Below are positions 42,868-51,627 of a stretch of 64,000 bases of DNA, one piece after another. The stretch covers positions 77,420 through 141,419 of the forward strand of contig NZ_JBEYUH010000013.1 in NCBI RefSeq assembly GCF_040643435.1, given 5' to 3'. Positions within the stretch are counted from its first letter, which is position 1; the number at the start of each line of letters is the position of its first letter. This DNA comes from Rhodococcus sp040643435. GTDB taxonomy: Bacteria; Actinomycetota; Actinomycetes; Mycobacteriales; Mycobacteriaceae. Under the pieces are notes generated by a model that made no database searches, was not told the DNA's origin, and worked only from the letters and a program-made list of their open reading frames with translations. The position numbers and the translations under genes were made by a program.

Positions 42868-44805
42868 TCAGGATCGGCGCCGGGCGCGCATGTAGTCCGC
42901 GACCACCGCCGCGCCGAGACCGTCGACGTCCGGCGCGACCACCCGCCCTCCGGCGCGACGGGCGAGCACGTCGACGACCCGCGCGAGTCCGGGATCGCTG
43001 CCGAGCCGGAAGATCGTGACCTGGGCGCCGAGCCGTGCGACGTGGTCGAGCTCGCGTACCGTCAGCCCCAGCGTGCGGGCGCTCGGCGGATAGTCGAAGG
43101 CTGCGAAGCCGTCCGGTTCGAGATGTGCGGTGGGTTCACCGTCGGTGACGACGAAGACCACCGGCTGCGCGTTGGGATGGCGGCGCAGGTGCCTGCCCGC
43201 GAGCATCAGGGCGTGGTGCAGATTCGTGCCCTGCTCGTAGACCCCGTCGAGCCCGGCGAGTTCGGGCGCCGAAACCACGCGGGCATGCCTGCCGAACGCG
43301 ATGAGCTGTAGCGCATCCCCACGGAACCGGGTCGACACGAGATGGTTGAGCGCGAGTGCCGTACGTTTCATCGGCACCCAGCGACCGTCCATCACCATCG
43401 AGAACGACGTATCCACCAGCAGAGCGACGGCTGCCTGCGTCCGCTGCTCGGTCTCGATCACCTCGACGTCCTGCACCGACATCCGCACGGGCAGGCCGGG
43501 GCTGCGCAGGGTCGCGTTCGTCAGGGTGCGCACGACATCCCACGGCTCGGTGTCGCCGAACTCCCATACCTTCGACGCACCCGTCGGTTCACCGAGCACG
43601 CCCGCCCGGCGTGATTCGCGTTGCCCGGTGCGGGAGGAGATGCGATTCACCACATCGCGCAGCGCCGCCTCGCCGAGCCGGCGCATCGCTTTCGGCGACA
43701 ACCGCCACTGCCCGTCGGCACCCCGGTCGAAGAAGCCCTGCCGCTGCAGTTCCTTCTCGAGTTCGGCCAGCGTGCGCGCGTCGGCGGCGGCCTCGGGCCC
43801 GAGGTGGCGGGCGAGTGCGTCGAGGTCGATGTCGTCGAGGGACGCACCGGCGTACTGCTGAGACAACTGCTCGGCGAGCTGGTCGAGCTCCGACAGCTCC
43901 TGCAAGGCCGCCGTGGCCTCGCCGAGGCCCATGCCCTGTTCACCCCGCACCTGCTCCGAACCCGTCCAGTCCTCACCCGGCCGCGCCGCGCGCAGGTGGC
44001 CGTCGAGACGGTCGAGCTGATTCGTCAGGGTCGGGGATCCGAAGGCCTGCTGTGCGAGAGCGTCGAGTTCTTCGCGCTGTTCCGGGGTGAGCGAGTTGCG
44101 CAGCCGCTGGGCTGCCGCTGCCCGTTGAGCGAGGGAATCGAGCAGTTCCTCGACGTTCTGCGGGTTCTCCGGGAAGAACTCCCCGTGCTCGGCCATGAAC
44201 TGCTCGAAGTCCTCGTCGGTGTCCTCGCCTCGCGCATGCTTGTCGAGCAGGTCGTTGAGGTCGTTGAGCATCTCGGTGATGCGCTCACGGTCGGCCTCGG
44301 TGGCGCCCTCGAGCGCCTGCTTCATTCCGGCGAAGCGCTGATCGAGCATCTCCCGGCCGAGCAGGTCGCGGATCTTCTCGTAGTCCTGTCGCGCCTGATT
44401 GCTGCGCCAGTCGTAGTCGGCGAGTTCCTGCACCGCCTGCGCCGTCGACGTCGGCAATTCCTCGATCCGCATCTCCGCGAACCGCGCATCGTCGTCGAGT
44501 GCTCGCGCGAGTTCCTTACGCTCCTCGAGCACCGCGCGGTCGAGCAGTTCGCGGACCTCGCGCAGCGTGCCGTCGAGGTTGGTGCGGTCGATCAGTTCGC
44601 GGCGGCGCCGATTGGCCTGCGCGGCGATCTTGTCCAGGCCGCGCATCTCGTCGTGACCACGGCGCAGCAACTCCCGCAGGGCGCGCTTCGGTGACGCGCC
44701 CGCCATGACGTCGTCGCCGATAGCAGCGAGAGCGTCGCGCAGGTCCACCGGCGGGGCGAGAGGATCGCCCCCGGCGTACGGACCGTAGCGGGCCGACCTG
44801 CTCAT
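42868..44805 (-). CDS. VWA-domain protein, partner of a MoxR-type ATPase
   Basis: A 645-residue protein with a long helical, charge-rich N-terminal part and a C-terminal von Willebrand A domain, with MIDAS motif LLVDTSFSMVMDG and GDALQLIAFG and VTDGEPTAHL. It is the positional orthologue of Rv0959. MoxR ATPases with VWA partners act as chaperone-like or metal-insertion machines. Its ATG overlaps the ATPase stop by 4 bp. Confidence 0.88.
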   Translation of the reverse strand: MSRSARYGPYAGGDPLAPPVDLRDALAAIGDDVMAGASPKRALRELLRRGHDEMRGLDKIAAQANRRRRELIDRTNLDGTLREVRELLDRAVLEERKELARALDDDARFAEMRIEELPTSTAQAVQELADYDWRSNQARQDYEKIRDLLGREMLDQRFAGMKQALEGATEADRERITEMLNDLNDLLDKHARGEDTDEDFEQFMAEHGEFFPENPQNVEELLDSLAQRAAAAQRLRNSLTPEQREELDALAQQAFGSPTLTNQLDRLDGHLRAARPGEDWTGSEQVRGEQGMGLGEATAALQELSELDQLAEQLSQQYAGASLDDIDLDALARHLGPEAAADARTLAELEKELQRQGFFDRGADGQWRLSPKAMRRLGEAALRDVVNRISSRTGQRESRRAGVLGEPTGASKVWEFGDTEPWDVVRTLTNATLRSPGLPVRMSVQDVEVIETEQRTQAAVALLVDTSFSMVMDGRWVPMKRTALALNHLVSTRFRGDALQLIAFGRHARVVSAPELAGLDGVYEQGTNLHHALMLAGRHLRRHPNAQPVVFVVTDGEPTAHLEPDGFAAFDYPPSARTLGLTVRELDHVARLGAQVTIFRLGSDPGLARVVDVLARRAGGRVVAPDVDGLGAAVVADYMRARRRS

Positions 44806-46187
44806 CGGGAGTACACCGCCGAACCGTCGTCGCCGGTGTCCTTGGCGATGCGCCGCGCCAGATACAGGCCTTCGAGAGCGAGTTCGACCGCCGCAGCACG
44901 AGTGCCGGTGTCGGTGGCACCGAGGCGTTCGGCGACGACGTCCAGAACCGGCAGTTCGGGGAGTTCGTCGAGCAGCACCTTCGCGGTGATGCGCTCACCG
45001 GTGACCACCGGATCACCCGCTTCCACAGCGGCGACCAGCGGCGCCAGGTCGACACCCGCCAGCCGCGATCGAGCGGTCTCGGCCGTGGCCCGCCGGAGCA
45101 GGTGATCGAGAATCTCGAATTCCCGTCCTTCCTCGCCCGATTCGAACTCCACCTTGCCGCGGAGCACCTCCACGACGGTGCCGAGGTCGACGGGGCGTGC
45201 GACGGGATCGTCCTCGCCGAGGACCGCACCGCGGTGCAGGGCGGAAGCCGAGACCGTCTCGGCGCCGGCGACCGCGAAACGCGCCGAGACGCCCGAACGC
45301 TGGTCGACGGACGTCGATTCTCGCAACAACCGCGTGAAGCGGGCCAGGATCTCGAAGAGATACTCCGGCACACGGGCCTGCAGGTGCGCTTCCTGCTCGA
45401 TGACGGCGATCTCGTCCTCGAGTCGCGTCGGGTAGTGGGTGCGGATCTCCGCGCCGAAACGGTCCTTGAGCGGGGTGATGATGCGTCCGCGATTGGTGTA
45501 GTCCTCGGGGTTAGCGCTCGCTACGAGCAACACGTCCAGTGGAAGACGCAGTGTGTAACCGCGGACCTGGATGTCGCGTTCCTCCATGACGTTGAGCAAC
45601 GACACCTGGATGCGTTCGGCGAGGTCGGGCAGTTCGTTGACAGCGACGATGCCGCGGTGTGCGCGGGGCACGAGACCGAAGTGGATCGTCTCCGGATCGC
45701 CGAGGCTGCGGCCTTCGGCGACCTTCACGGGGTCGACGTCGCCGACCAGGTCGGCCACCGACGTGTCGGGGGTTGCGAGTTTCTCGGCATACCGCTCGCT
45801 GCGATGGCGCCATGCGATGGGCAGGTCGTCGCCGAGTTCGGCTGCGCGTCGCACCGACGCCGGCGTGATGGGTTCGTAGGGATGCTCGCCGAGTTCCGAA
45901 CCTGCGATGACCGGGGTCCATTCGTCGAGCAACAACGGCAGGGTGCGCAGCAATCGGGTCTTGCCCTGTCCGCGTTCGCCGAGCAGAACCACGTCGTGAC
46001 CGGCGATGAGCGCGCGTTCGAGTTGGGGTACGACGGTCTCCTCGAATCCGAGGATTCCGGGCCAGGGATCGGCCCCGTCGCGCAGCGCGGCGAGAAGGTT
46101 GTGTCGGATCTCGTCCTTGACGGACTTGTGCACGTGACCGGAGGCGCGGAGCTCTCCGAGAGTGGACGGGCGCGATGTGGGTGACGT
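44802..46187 (-). CDS. MoxR/Mg-chelatase-type AAA ATPase
   Basis: A 461-residue AAA+ ATPase: Walker A GERGQGKTRLLRTLP, Walker B region FGLVPRAHRGIVAVNELPDL, then sensor regions (LLVASANPEDYTNRGRIITPLKDRFGAEIRTHYP), as in MgsA/ChlI subunits. The GTG at 46187 (VTSPTSRPSTLGEL) gives the length of Rv0958 (about 460 aa); an ATG at 46232 would add 15 residues. Together with the overlapping VWA gene it forms a MoxR-VWA module. Confidence 0.9.
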   Translation of the reverse strand, partial: TSPTSRPSTLGELRASGHVHKSVKDEIRHNLLAALRDGADPWPGILGFEETVVPQLERALIAGHDVVLLGERGQGKTRLLRTLPLLLDEWTPVIAGSELGEHPYEPITPASVRRAAELGDDLPIAWRHRSERYAEKLATPDTSVADLVGDVDPVKVAEGRSLGDPETIHFGLVPRAHRGIVAVNELPDLAERIQVSLLNVMEERDIQVRGYTLRLPLDVLLVASANPEDYTNRGRIITPLKDRFGAEIRTHYPTRLEDEIAVIEQEAHLQARVPEYLFEILARFTRLLRESTSVDQRSGVSARFAVAGAETVSASALHRGAVLGEDDPVARPVDLGTVVEVLRGKVEFESGEEGREFEILDHLLRRATAETARSRLAGVDLAPLVAAVEAGDPVVTGERITAKVLLDELPELPVLDVVAERLGATDTGTRAAAVELALEGLYLARRIAKDTGDDGSAVYSR

Positions 46188-46318
46188 CACCTCACCCAAG
46201 GTACGACCGAACCGCAGTTTCGGCACCTGCATTCCCCGCACCGTCCCCACCGTCGACGGGAGGCACACCCGGCTCCCTCGATACCTGCCGGTCCGGCGCC
46301 TTCTGATAGACACATGGC

Positions 46319-47284
46319 ATGTCGGACTCCGAGATCACCTTTTCCAGCGGCGACGTCACCCTGCACGGCAGCCTGCGGGTACCCGTCTCCATGAGGGGTC
46401 CGGTACCCGGGGTGCTGCTGCTCGCCGGTAGCGGCCCCACCGACCGCAACGGCAACAGTGCTTTGCTGCCGGGGCAGATCGGCACGCTGCGACACCTCGC
46501 CGACGTGCTCGAACGCAAGGGCTTCGCGAGCCTGCGCTACGACAAGCTCGGCAGCGGTGTGACCGGTCTCGGTCCGTACAGCGTCGAGGACGTCGCAGAT
46601 CTCGGCTTCTCCACCTTCATCGACGCCGCCGCGGATGCCCTCGCGTTCCTCGGCGCCCAGCGCGGCGTCGACGCGCAGCGCCTCTACGTCGTCGGTCACA
46701 GCGAGGGCGCGCTCATCGCACTGTCACTCGCCCAGGACAACGACTCGATCCGCGGGCTCGGTCTGCTCGAACCGCTCGCCGTGCGGTTGCTCGACCTGCT
46801 CACCGCGCAGATCGATGCGCAGCTCGACGCCGTGGTCGCCGCGGGGCAGCTCCCGATCCAGATCGCCGACGAGCTGCGGGTCGCGCTCACCGGCGCGGTC
46901 GAGTCGCTCCGGTCCGACGGCACGCTCAGCGACAATCTGCCCGAGCCGCTGCGCAATGCCGGGCTCGTGCCGACGAACGCGAAGGCCCTCGCGGAGGAGG
47001 ATGCTCTGGATCCGCGGATGCTCGCCGCACAGGTCGCCGGCGACCTGGCTGTGCTCTCCAGCGTCTCCACCAAGGACATCCAGGTGCGGGTCGAGGACGT
47101 CGATGCACTCGACGCGGCCCTGGTCCACACCCGCCTGACGACGCTGCGCATGTCACACACCAACCACGTGCTCAAGGACATCGGTGACCAGCAGTCGACG
47201 GGCGCCGACTACATCGCGGATCTGCCCTTCTCGGAGGAGTTCACCTCCGGTTTCGAGGCGTGGCTCGACGAGCTGAAGGGCTGA
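46319..47284 (+). CDS. Alpha/beta hydrolase
   Basis: A 321-residue hydrolase with GVLLLAGSGPTDRNGNS (oxyanion-hole region), YDKLGSGVTG and nucleophile elbow VVGHSEGALIAL (Ser about residue 136). The catalytic His lies near SHTNHVL. It resembles bacterial acyl esterases; the substrate is unknown. Its last 44 bp overlap the convergent membrane-protein gene. It starts 131 bp from the divergent ATPase. Confidence 0.9.
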   Translation: MSDSEITFSSGDVTLHGSLRVPVSMRGPVPGVLLLAGSGPTDRNGNSALLPGQIGTLRHLADVLERKGFASLRYDKLGSGVTGLGPYSVEDVADLGFSTFIDAAADALAFLGAQRGVDAQRLYVVGHSEGALIALSLAQDNDSIRGLGLLEPLAVRLLDLLTAQIDAQLDAVVAAGQLPIQIADELRVALTGAVESLRSDGTLSDNLPEPLRNAGLVPTNAKALAEEDALDPRMLAAQVAGDLAVLSSVSTKDIQVRVEDVDALDAALVHTRLTTLRMSHTNHVLKDIGDQQSTGADYIADLPFSEEFTSGFEAWLDELKG

Positions 47285-47918
47285 GCCCCGAAGGGCCCTG
47301 AGCGGGGGCGGCGAGAACCGCCCGGGCGGCCGACGGATCGTCGACGTGGAGCGCGAGCCTGCGCACGACCATGGGCCGGCGACGATGCTCGAACAGCGCG
47401 GGTGGGAGGACCTCGATCGGCCGATCGAGCACGATGTCGATCTCGGTGCCGTCGGGGCCGGGTAAATGAAGCACATCATCGACCACGCCGCCTTCTGTGG
47501 GCTGGAATCGCTTCCGTGGCACGCACTGCCGCAGGTCGCCGCGAGCGATCTGTGCGACGATCCGGAAACCGTCGCGGATGACGACGGTGTCTCGCGTGAC
47601 CAGATGCGGATGCACGATGCGGTCCGCGATCCAGCCCGCCAGGAGAAGCACGGAGTAGAGCGAAACCGACAGGAGCGTCCACCTCAGCCACGGCCACGGC
47701 ACCAGCAGATGAACGACGCCCATCTCGACCAGCGAGGCCACGGCGAACGCGATCGGCACGGCCGTCGTGCCACGCGTGTACCCGATCGTCTCGACACCGG
47801 GTCCCGCTCCCACCCTGCGTCGGGTGGCCCAGCACCACAGTGCCCGGAGAGTGCGCCCGTTCGCACGCATCAGCGTGACGGGGATCCGGCCGACGAGGCG
47901 GACCGCGCGGGCGTTCAT
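47241..47918 (-). CDS. Putative membrane protein
   Basis: A 225-residue protein with two hydrophobic helices (TTAVPIAFAVASLVEMGVVHLLV and RWTLLSVSLYSVLLLAGWIA), then a mainly cytoplasmic beta-rich domain with VTRDTVVIRDGFRIVAQIA. No domain I can name. Its ATG overlaps the merR stop by 4 bp, so it is probably controlled by that regulator. The C-terminus reads over the end of the hydrolase gene. Confidence 0.7.
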   Translation of the reverse strand: MNARAVRLVGRIPVTLMRANGRTLRALWCWATRRRVGAGPGVETIGYTRGTTAVPIAFAVASLVEMGVVHLLVPWPWLRWTLLSVSLYSVLLLAGWIADRIVHPHLVTRDTVVIRDGFRIVAQIARGDLRQCVPRKRFQPTEGGVVDDVLHLPGPDGTEIDIVLDRPIEVLPPALFEHRRRPMVVRRLALHVDDPSAARAVLAAPAQGPSGLSPSARRATPRNRR

Positions 47919-48730
47919 CGAGGACTCGGAGTGGCGAGCCTGCGGAGAATCTCCCGCGCCGCGGCCTGCTGGGCAGGATCGGGCAGTACCTCGGCGACCG
48001 CGTCGCGATTCGGCTCGACCACCGGCGCGGCTTCGACGGCCCAGGCTTCGAGCGTGTCGATCAGGCCCGGAACAGCGCGGAAGAGGGCGACCATGTCGTC
48101 GACGACGGCTGTGATCTCGTCCGCGGCATCACGCGGGTCGCGGCCGGCGAGACCACCGAACCGGCGATAGGCGGCCACGACCTCGTGTCTGCGCCGTGGC
48201 TCCTCCAGGAGTGTGTGCAGCGCATCGAAGAATGTCGCGGGCGCCTGTCCGGTCAGCGCGAGCATTTCGCAACCGTCGCGTTCGGTCTCGAACAACGCCC
48301 GGACGCGGGGATCGTGCTCGCCGTCGATGAGTTCGTCGAATGCGTCGGCGATCGGCTTGGGCAGGGGCGAGAGCGGCTCACCGTTACGGTGACGGCGAAG
48401 CATCTCCGCCAGAGAATTGCGTTTGACCTGCAGTGTCCGGATCTCGGCATCGGCCGCAGCCAGCAGGGACTCGAGGTCCGCGGTCAGATCCGACTCCGAC
48501 TCGGCGTCCGGTGGGCCGGTTCGTCCGCCGAGCACCGTGGCCACCGAGCCGAGGGGGACACCCGACCGGGCGAGCCAGCGAATGCGGAGCAGCCGAACGA
48601 GATCCGCGACGGTGTAGACACGATACCCAGCTGGTGTCCGAGCCGGCTCCGGCATGAGGCCGAGCCGATGGTAGTGCCGAACGGCACGAACCGTGGTTTC
48701 CGCAGCGTGGGCGAGTTCTCCGATTCTCAT
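47915..48730 (-). CDS. MerR family transcriptional regulator
   Basis: A 271-residue MerR regulator: winged helix (MRIGELAHAAETTVRAVRHYHRLGLMPEPARTPAGYRVY), a coiled coil near residues 80-110 and a large C-terminal domain (residues 115-270) of TipA/unknown-ligand type. The start is the ATG just after a matching palindrome. It forms an operon with the membrane-protein gene. Confidence 0.9.
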   Translation of the reverse strand: MRIGELAHAAETTVRAVRHYHRLGLMPEPARTPAGYRVYTVADLVRLLRIRWLARSGVPLGSVATVLGGRTGPPDAESESDLTADLESLLAAADAEIRTLQVKRNSLAEMLRRHRNGEPLSPLPKPIADAFDELIDGEHDPRVRALFETERDGCEMLALTGQAPATFFDALHTLLEEPRRRHEVVAAYRRFGGLAGRDPRDAADEITAVVDDMVALFRAVPGLIDTLEAWAVEAAPVVEPNRDAVAEVLPDPAQQAAAREILRRLATPSPR

Positions 48731-48743
48731 GCGTTCAGCATCG

Positions 48744-48764
48744 ACCCTGACGCTACGTCAGGGT
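48744..48764 (-). promoter_or_regulatory. MerR operator/promoter
   Basis: Perfect 9-bp arms ACCCTGACG-N3-CGTCAGGGT. On the minus strand TTGACC is the -35 and, after a 19-nt spacer, GATGCT a poor -10; the unusually long spacer with the palindrome inside is typical of MerR-type promoters. The start codon lies about 6 nt beyond, so the mRNA is probably leaderless. Confidence 0.85.
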
Positions 48765-48904
48765 CAAGTCCCGACGTCTCGCGAGAAAACGGACGTGTCG
48801 TGAGAAATGTTTGTCTCGCCGCGGAAAACACAAATGTCCATTCCGCGTTGTTCGTGTATGGTGATCCGTTAACCCGCTGGTTCACACGAGAAAGGTACGG
48901 TCCG

Positions 48905-48994
48905 ATGCGATACAAGCAGATGTACGTAGCCGGTTGCTCGGTACCGTTCTCGCACCTTTTCTTCCACGTCGCGGCGGAGCGATCCCGAGAATAG
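48905..48994 (+). CDS. Possible leader peptide, 29 aa
   Basis: A short frame (MRYKQMYVAGCSVPFSHLFF at the start) with AGAAAGG upstream of its ATG and its own stop. It is followed 24 nt later by a strong terminator hairpin and then the 79-residue gene at 49103. A -10-like TATGGT (48857) precedes it. The layout suggests a leader peptide or a small RNA that attenuates the downstream gene. No run of one regulatory amino acid is apparent, so the sensing mode is unknown. Confidence 0.45.
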   Translation: MRYKQMYVAGCSVPFSHLFFHVAAERSRE

Positions 48995-49017
48995 AAGTCA
49001 CACGAAGACTCTTTCTC

Positions 49018-49052
49018 GGGCACTCGGGGCACATACGCCCCGGGTGCCCTTT
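49018..49052 (+). terminator. Terminator/attenuator hairpin
   Basis: GGGCACTCGGGGC (49018-49030) pairs with GCCCCGGGTGCCC (49037-49049) with one mismatch, then TTTCTCT. Located between the leader frame and the 49103 gene. Confidence 0.78.
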
Positions 49053-49102
49053 CTCTATCCCCGACCGCACCCCACCACAGATCACTTCAACAGGAGAACA
49101 CC

Positions 49103-49342
49103 ATGAAACTACGAATCGAATCCGGCGGCACCGTGTCGACCGAACTGCCCGACGACCTCACCGGTCACGCGATCACGATCGATCTGAGCCGTGTGGGCGG
49201 CACCGACTGCGGCGCCGCCTCGGCCGACCTTATCCGCGAGCTGCTCGACCGCGGCGCGGCCAAGCTGGTCATCTCCGAAGGTCGCGGTCAGCGCACCGTC
49301 GAGCCCGCCGCACACGAAGGCACCCACGCGCACGCCGCCTGA
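49103..49342 (+). CDS. Small protein, unknown
   Basis: A 79-residue protein (MKLRIESGGTVSTELPDDLT) with alpha/beta character, AITIDLSRVGG and ELLDRGAAKLVISEG. The pattern faintly recalls a STAS-like or DUF4325-like fold. The C-terminus is His-rich (HEGTHAHAA). A strong AGGAG precedes the ATG. It may be controlled by the attenuator upstream. It is not similar to a family I can name. Confidence 0.65.
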   Translation: MKLRIESGGTVSTELPDDLTGHAITIDLSRVGGTDCGAASADLIRELLDRGAAKLVISEGRGQRTVEPAAHEGTHAHAA

Positions 49343-49375
49343 GCGGTAGTGCGCGCGGGTGCCGCGCGTCATCGT

Positions 49376-50938
49376 CTAGTGCGCGAAATGCCGCGCACCG
49401 GTGAGGTAGAGGGTCACACCCGCCTCACGAGCGGCCTCGATGACCTCGTTGTCGCGCACCGAGCCACCCGGCTGCACGATCGCCTTCACGCCGGCCTCGG
49501 TCAGCACCTGCAGACCATCGGCGAACGGGAAGAAGGCGTCGGACGCGGCCACCGACCCGGCGACACGATCGCCCGCACGGGTCACGGCGAGTCGCGCCGA
49601 GTCGACGCGGTTGACTTGGCCCATACCGACACCGACGGTAGCGCCGGCCGAGGCCAGAAGGATCGCGTTGGATTTCACGGCACGGCATGCGCGCCAGGCG
49701 AATTCGAGATCGCGCAGCGTGGCCTCGTCCGCGGCCTCGCCGCACGCGAGCTGCCAGTGGGCGGTGGAGTCGCCTTCCGCGGTGAGCACGTCGCGCTCCT
49801 GCAGGAGCAGACCACCGGAGATCTGACGGATCTCGACCGGAGCCGACTTCGGCGAATCGGCGCGCAGGATGCGAATGTTCTTCTTGCGGGAGAGCACGTC
49901 GACGGCACCGTCGGCATACGACGGGGCGATGATCACCTCGGTGAAGATCTCGGCGACCTGCTCGGCCATCTCCACGCTCACCTCACGGTTCGCGGCGATA
50001 ACCCCGCCGAAGGCCGAGACCGGATCGCACTCGTGCGCATTGCGGTGCGCCGTCGCGATGTCGTCGGCGATTGCGATACCGCACGGGTTGGCGTGCTTGA
50101 TGATCGCGACACACGGTTCGCTGTGGTCGTGCGCGGCGCGCCAGGCGGCATCGGCGTCCTGATAGTTGTTGTAGGACATCTCCTTGCCGTGGAACTGCTC
50201 GGCCTGCGCGAGCCCGGGTTCACCGGACTCGTTCACGTACAGGGCCGCGGCCTGATGCGGATTCTCGCCGTAGCGAAGCACATTCGCGCGGGTCCAGGTA
50301 GCGCCGGTCCACGCCGGGAACTGTGACTCGTCGCCTTCGGGCTTCGCGTAATCGCTGTTCATCCAACTCGCCACCGCAACGTCGTAGGCGGCGGTGTGCT
50401 GGAACGCCTGTGCGGCAAGGCGCTTGCGCTGCTCGAGAGTGAACCCTCCGCTCTCGACGGCGGCGAGCACGTCCCCATAGGCCGCCGGGTCGACGACCAC
50501 CGCGACGGACGGGTGGTTCTTCGCCGCCGCGCGCACCATGGACGGTCCGCCGATGTCGATCTGCTCGACGCACTCGTCGGGGCTCGCACCCGAGGCGACC
50601 GTCTGTGTGAACGGGTAGAGGTTCACGACGACGAGCTCGAACGCCTCGATGCCGAGATCGGCGATCTGGTCGAGGTGGTCCTGCTTGCGGGTGTCGGCGA
50701 GGATTCCGGCGTGCACGCGCGGGTGCAGGGTCTTCACCCGGCCTTCGAGGCACTCGGGGAAGCCGGTCAGTTCCTCGACCTTGGTCACCGGCACGCCTGC
50801 GTCGGCGATGGTCTTGGCCGTGGAGCCGGTCGAGACGAGCTCGACACCCGCCGCGTGGAGCCCTGTCGCCAGCTCCACCAGTCCGCTCTTGTCGTACACG
50901 CTGACCAGCGCGCGGCGCACAGTCTTACGTTCGGTCAC
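49376..50938 (-). CDS. purH: AICAR transformylase/IMP cyclohydrolase
   Basis: A 520-residue bifunctional enzyme for the last two steps of IMP synthesis. The N-terminal MGS-like cyclohydrolase domain (RALVSVYDKSGLVELA, STGSTAKTIADAGVPV, EGRVKTLHPRVHAGIL) is followed by the transformylase (KHANPCGIAIADDI, SAFGGVIAANREV). The start is GTG at 50938 and overlaps the purN 3' end by 14 bp; purN-purH is a conserved pair. Confidence 0.96.
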   Translation of the reverse strand: MTERKTVRRALVSVYDKSGLVELATGLHAAGVELVSTGSTAKTIADAGVPVTKVEELTGFPECLEGRVKTLHPRVHAGILADTRKQDHLDQIADLGIEAFELVVVNLYPFTQTVASGASPDECVEQIDIGGPSMVRAAAKNHPSVAVVVDPAAYGDVLAAVESGGFTLEQRKRLAAQAFQHTAAYDVAVASWMNSDYAKPEGDESQFPAWTGATWTRANVLRYGENPHQAAALYVNESGEPGLAQAEQFHGKEMSYNNYQDADAAWRAAHDHSEPCVAIIKHANPCGIAIADDIATAHRNAHECDPVSAFGGVIAANREVSVEMAEQVAEIFTEVIIAPSYADGAVDVLSRKKNIRILRADSPKSAPVEIRQISGGLLLQERDVLTAEGDSTAHWQLACGEAADEATLRDLEFAWRACRAVKSNAILLASAGATVGVGMGQVNRVDSARLAVTRAGDRVAGSVAASDAFFPFADGLQVLTEAGVKAIVQPGGSVRDNEVIEAAREAGVTLYLTGARHFAH

Positions 50939-51572
50939 CGGGGATCACGGCCTTTCGTCCATCGGAAACAACTCCACGGGTGGCGACGGCGGCGACCACC
51001 TCGGCCAGTAGCCGTCGCTCCACAACCTTGATGCGCTCGTGCAGGGTGTCCTCGTCGTCACCGTCGAGAACGGGTACCGCTTCCTGAGCGAGGATCGGCC
51101 CGGTGTCGACGCCCCCGTCGACGAGATGCACCGTCGAGCCGGTGACCTTGACGCCGTACGCCAGAGCGTCGGGGACGGCGTGCGCACCGGGAAACGAGGG
51201 CAGCAGCGCCGGATGCGTGTTGATGATGCGTCCTGCGAACCGCTCCAGGAAGGCCGGACCGAGGATCTTCATGAAGCCGGCTGACACGACCAGATCGGGT
51301 TCGTGGGCAGCGACCGCGTCGGTCAGTGCTCGATCCCATGCAGCGCGGTCCTCGAAATCGCGCAGAGCGACCCGGAACGAGGGGATCTGCTCGGCGGCCG
51401 CGTGTTCTTCCGCACGGCATTCGCGATCGACACCGACAGCAACGACGGCGGCCGGATAACCGTCGACCCGAGTGGCATCGAGCAGCGAACGCAGCAGGCT
51501 GCCCGTGCCCGAAGCGAGGACGACGAGCCGCGCCGGCGCGGAGGGCGGCAGCTGGTCACGCGAGGCAGTCAG
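50925..51572 (-). CDS. purN: Phosphoribosylglycinamide formyltransferase
   Basis: A 215-residue enzyme transferring a formyl group from 10-formyl-THF to GAR. Motifs: LVVLASGTGSLLRSLLD, DLVVSAGFMKILGPAFLERF, INTHPALLPSFPGAHAVPDAL and GSTVHLVDGGVDTGPIL. No ATG, GTG or TTG in frame lies close to the N-terminus of the fold. A CTG at 51572 (LTASRDQLPPSAPARLVVL) has AGGAG 6 nt upstream and gives the normal length, so I take it as the start. Confidence 0.9.
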   Translation of the reverse strand: MTASRDQLPPSAPARLVVLASGTGSLLRSLLDATRVDGYPAAVVAVGVDRECRAEEHAAAEQIPSFRVALRDFEDRAAWDRALTDAVAAHEPDLVVSAGFMKILGPAFLERFAGRIINTHPALLPSFPGAHAVPDALAYGVKVTGSTVHLVDGGVDTGPILAQEAVPVLDGDDEDTLHERIKVVERRLLAEVVAAVATRGVVSDGRKAVIPGDRT

Positions 51573-51627
51573 GGTCCACTCCTGGGAGGTCGAGGTGGGT
51601 CGGCCGATCGACCGGCCGTAAGAGAGC

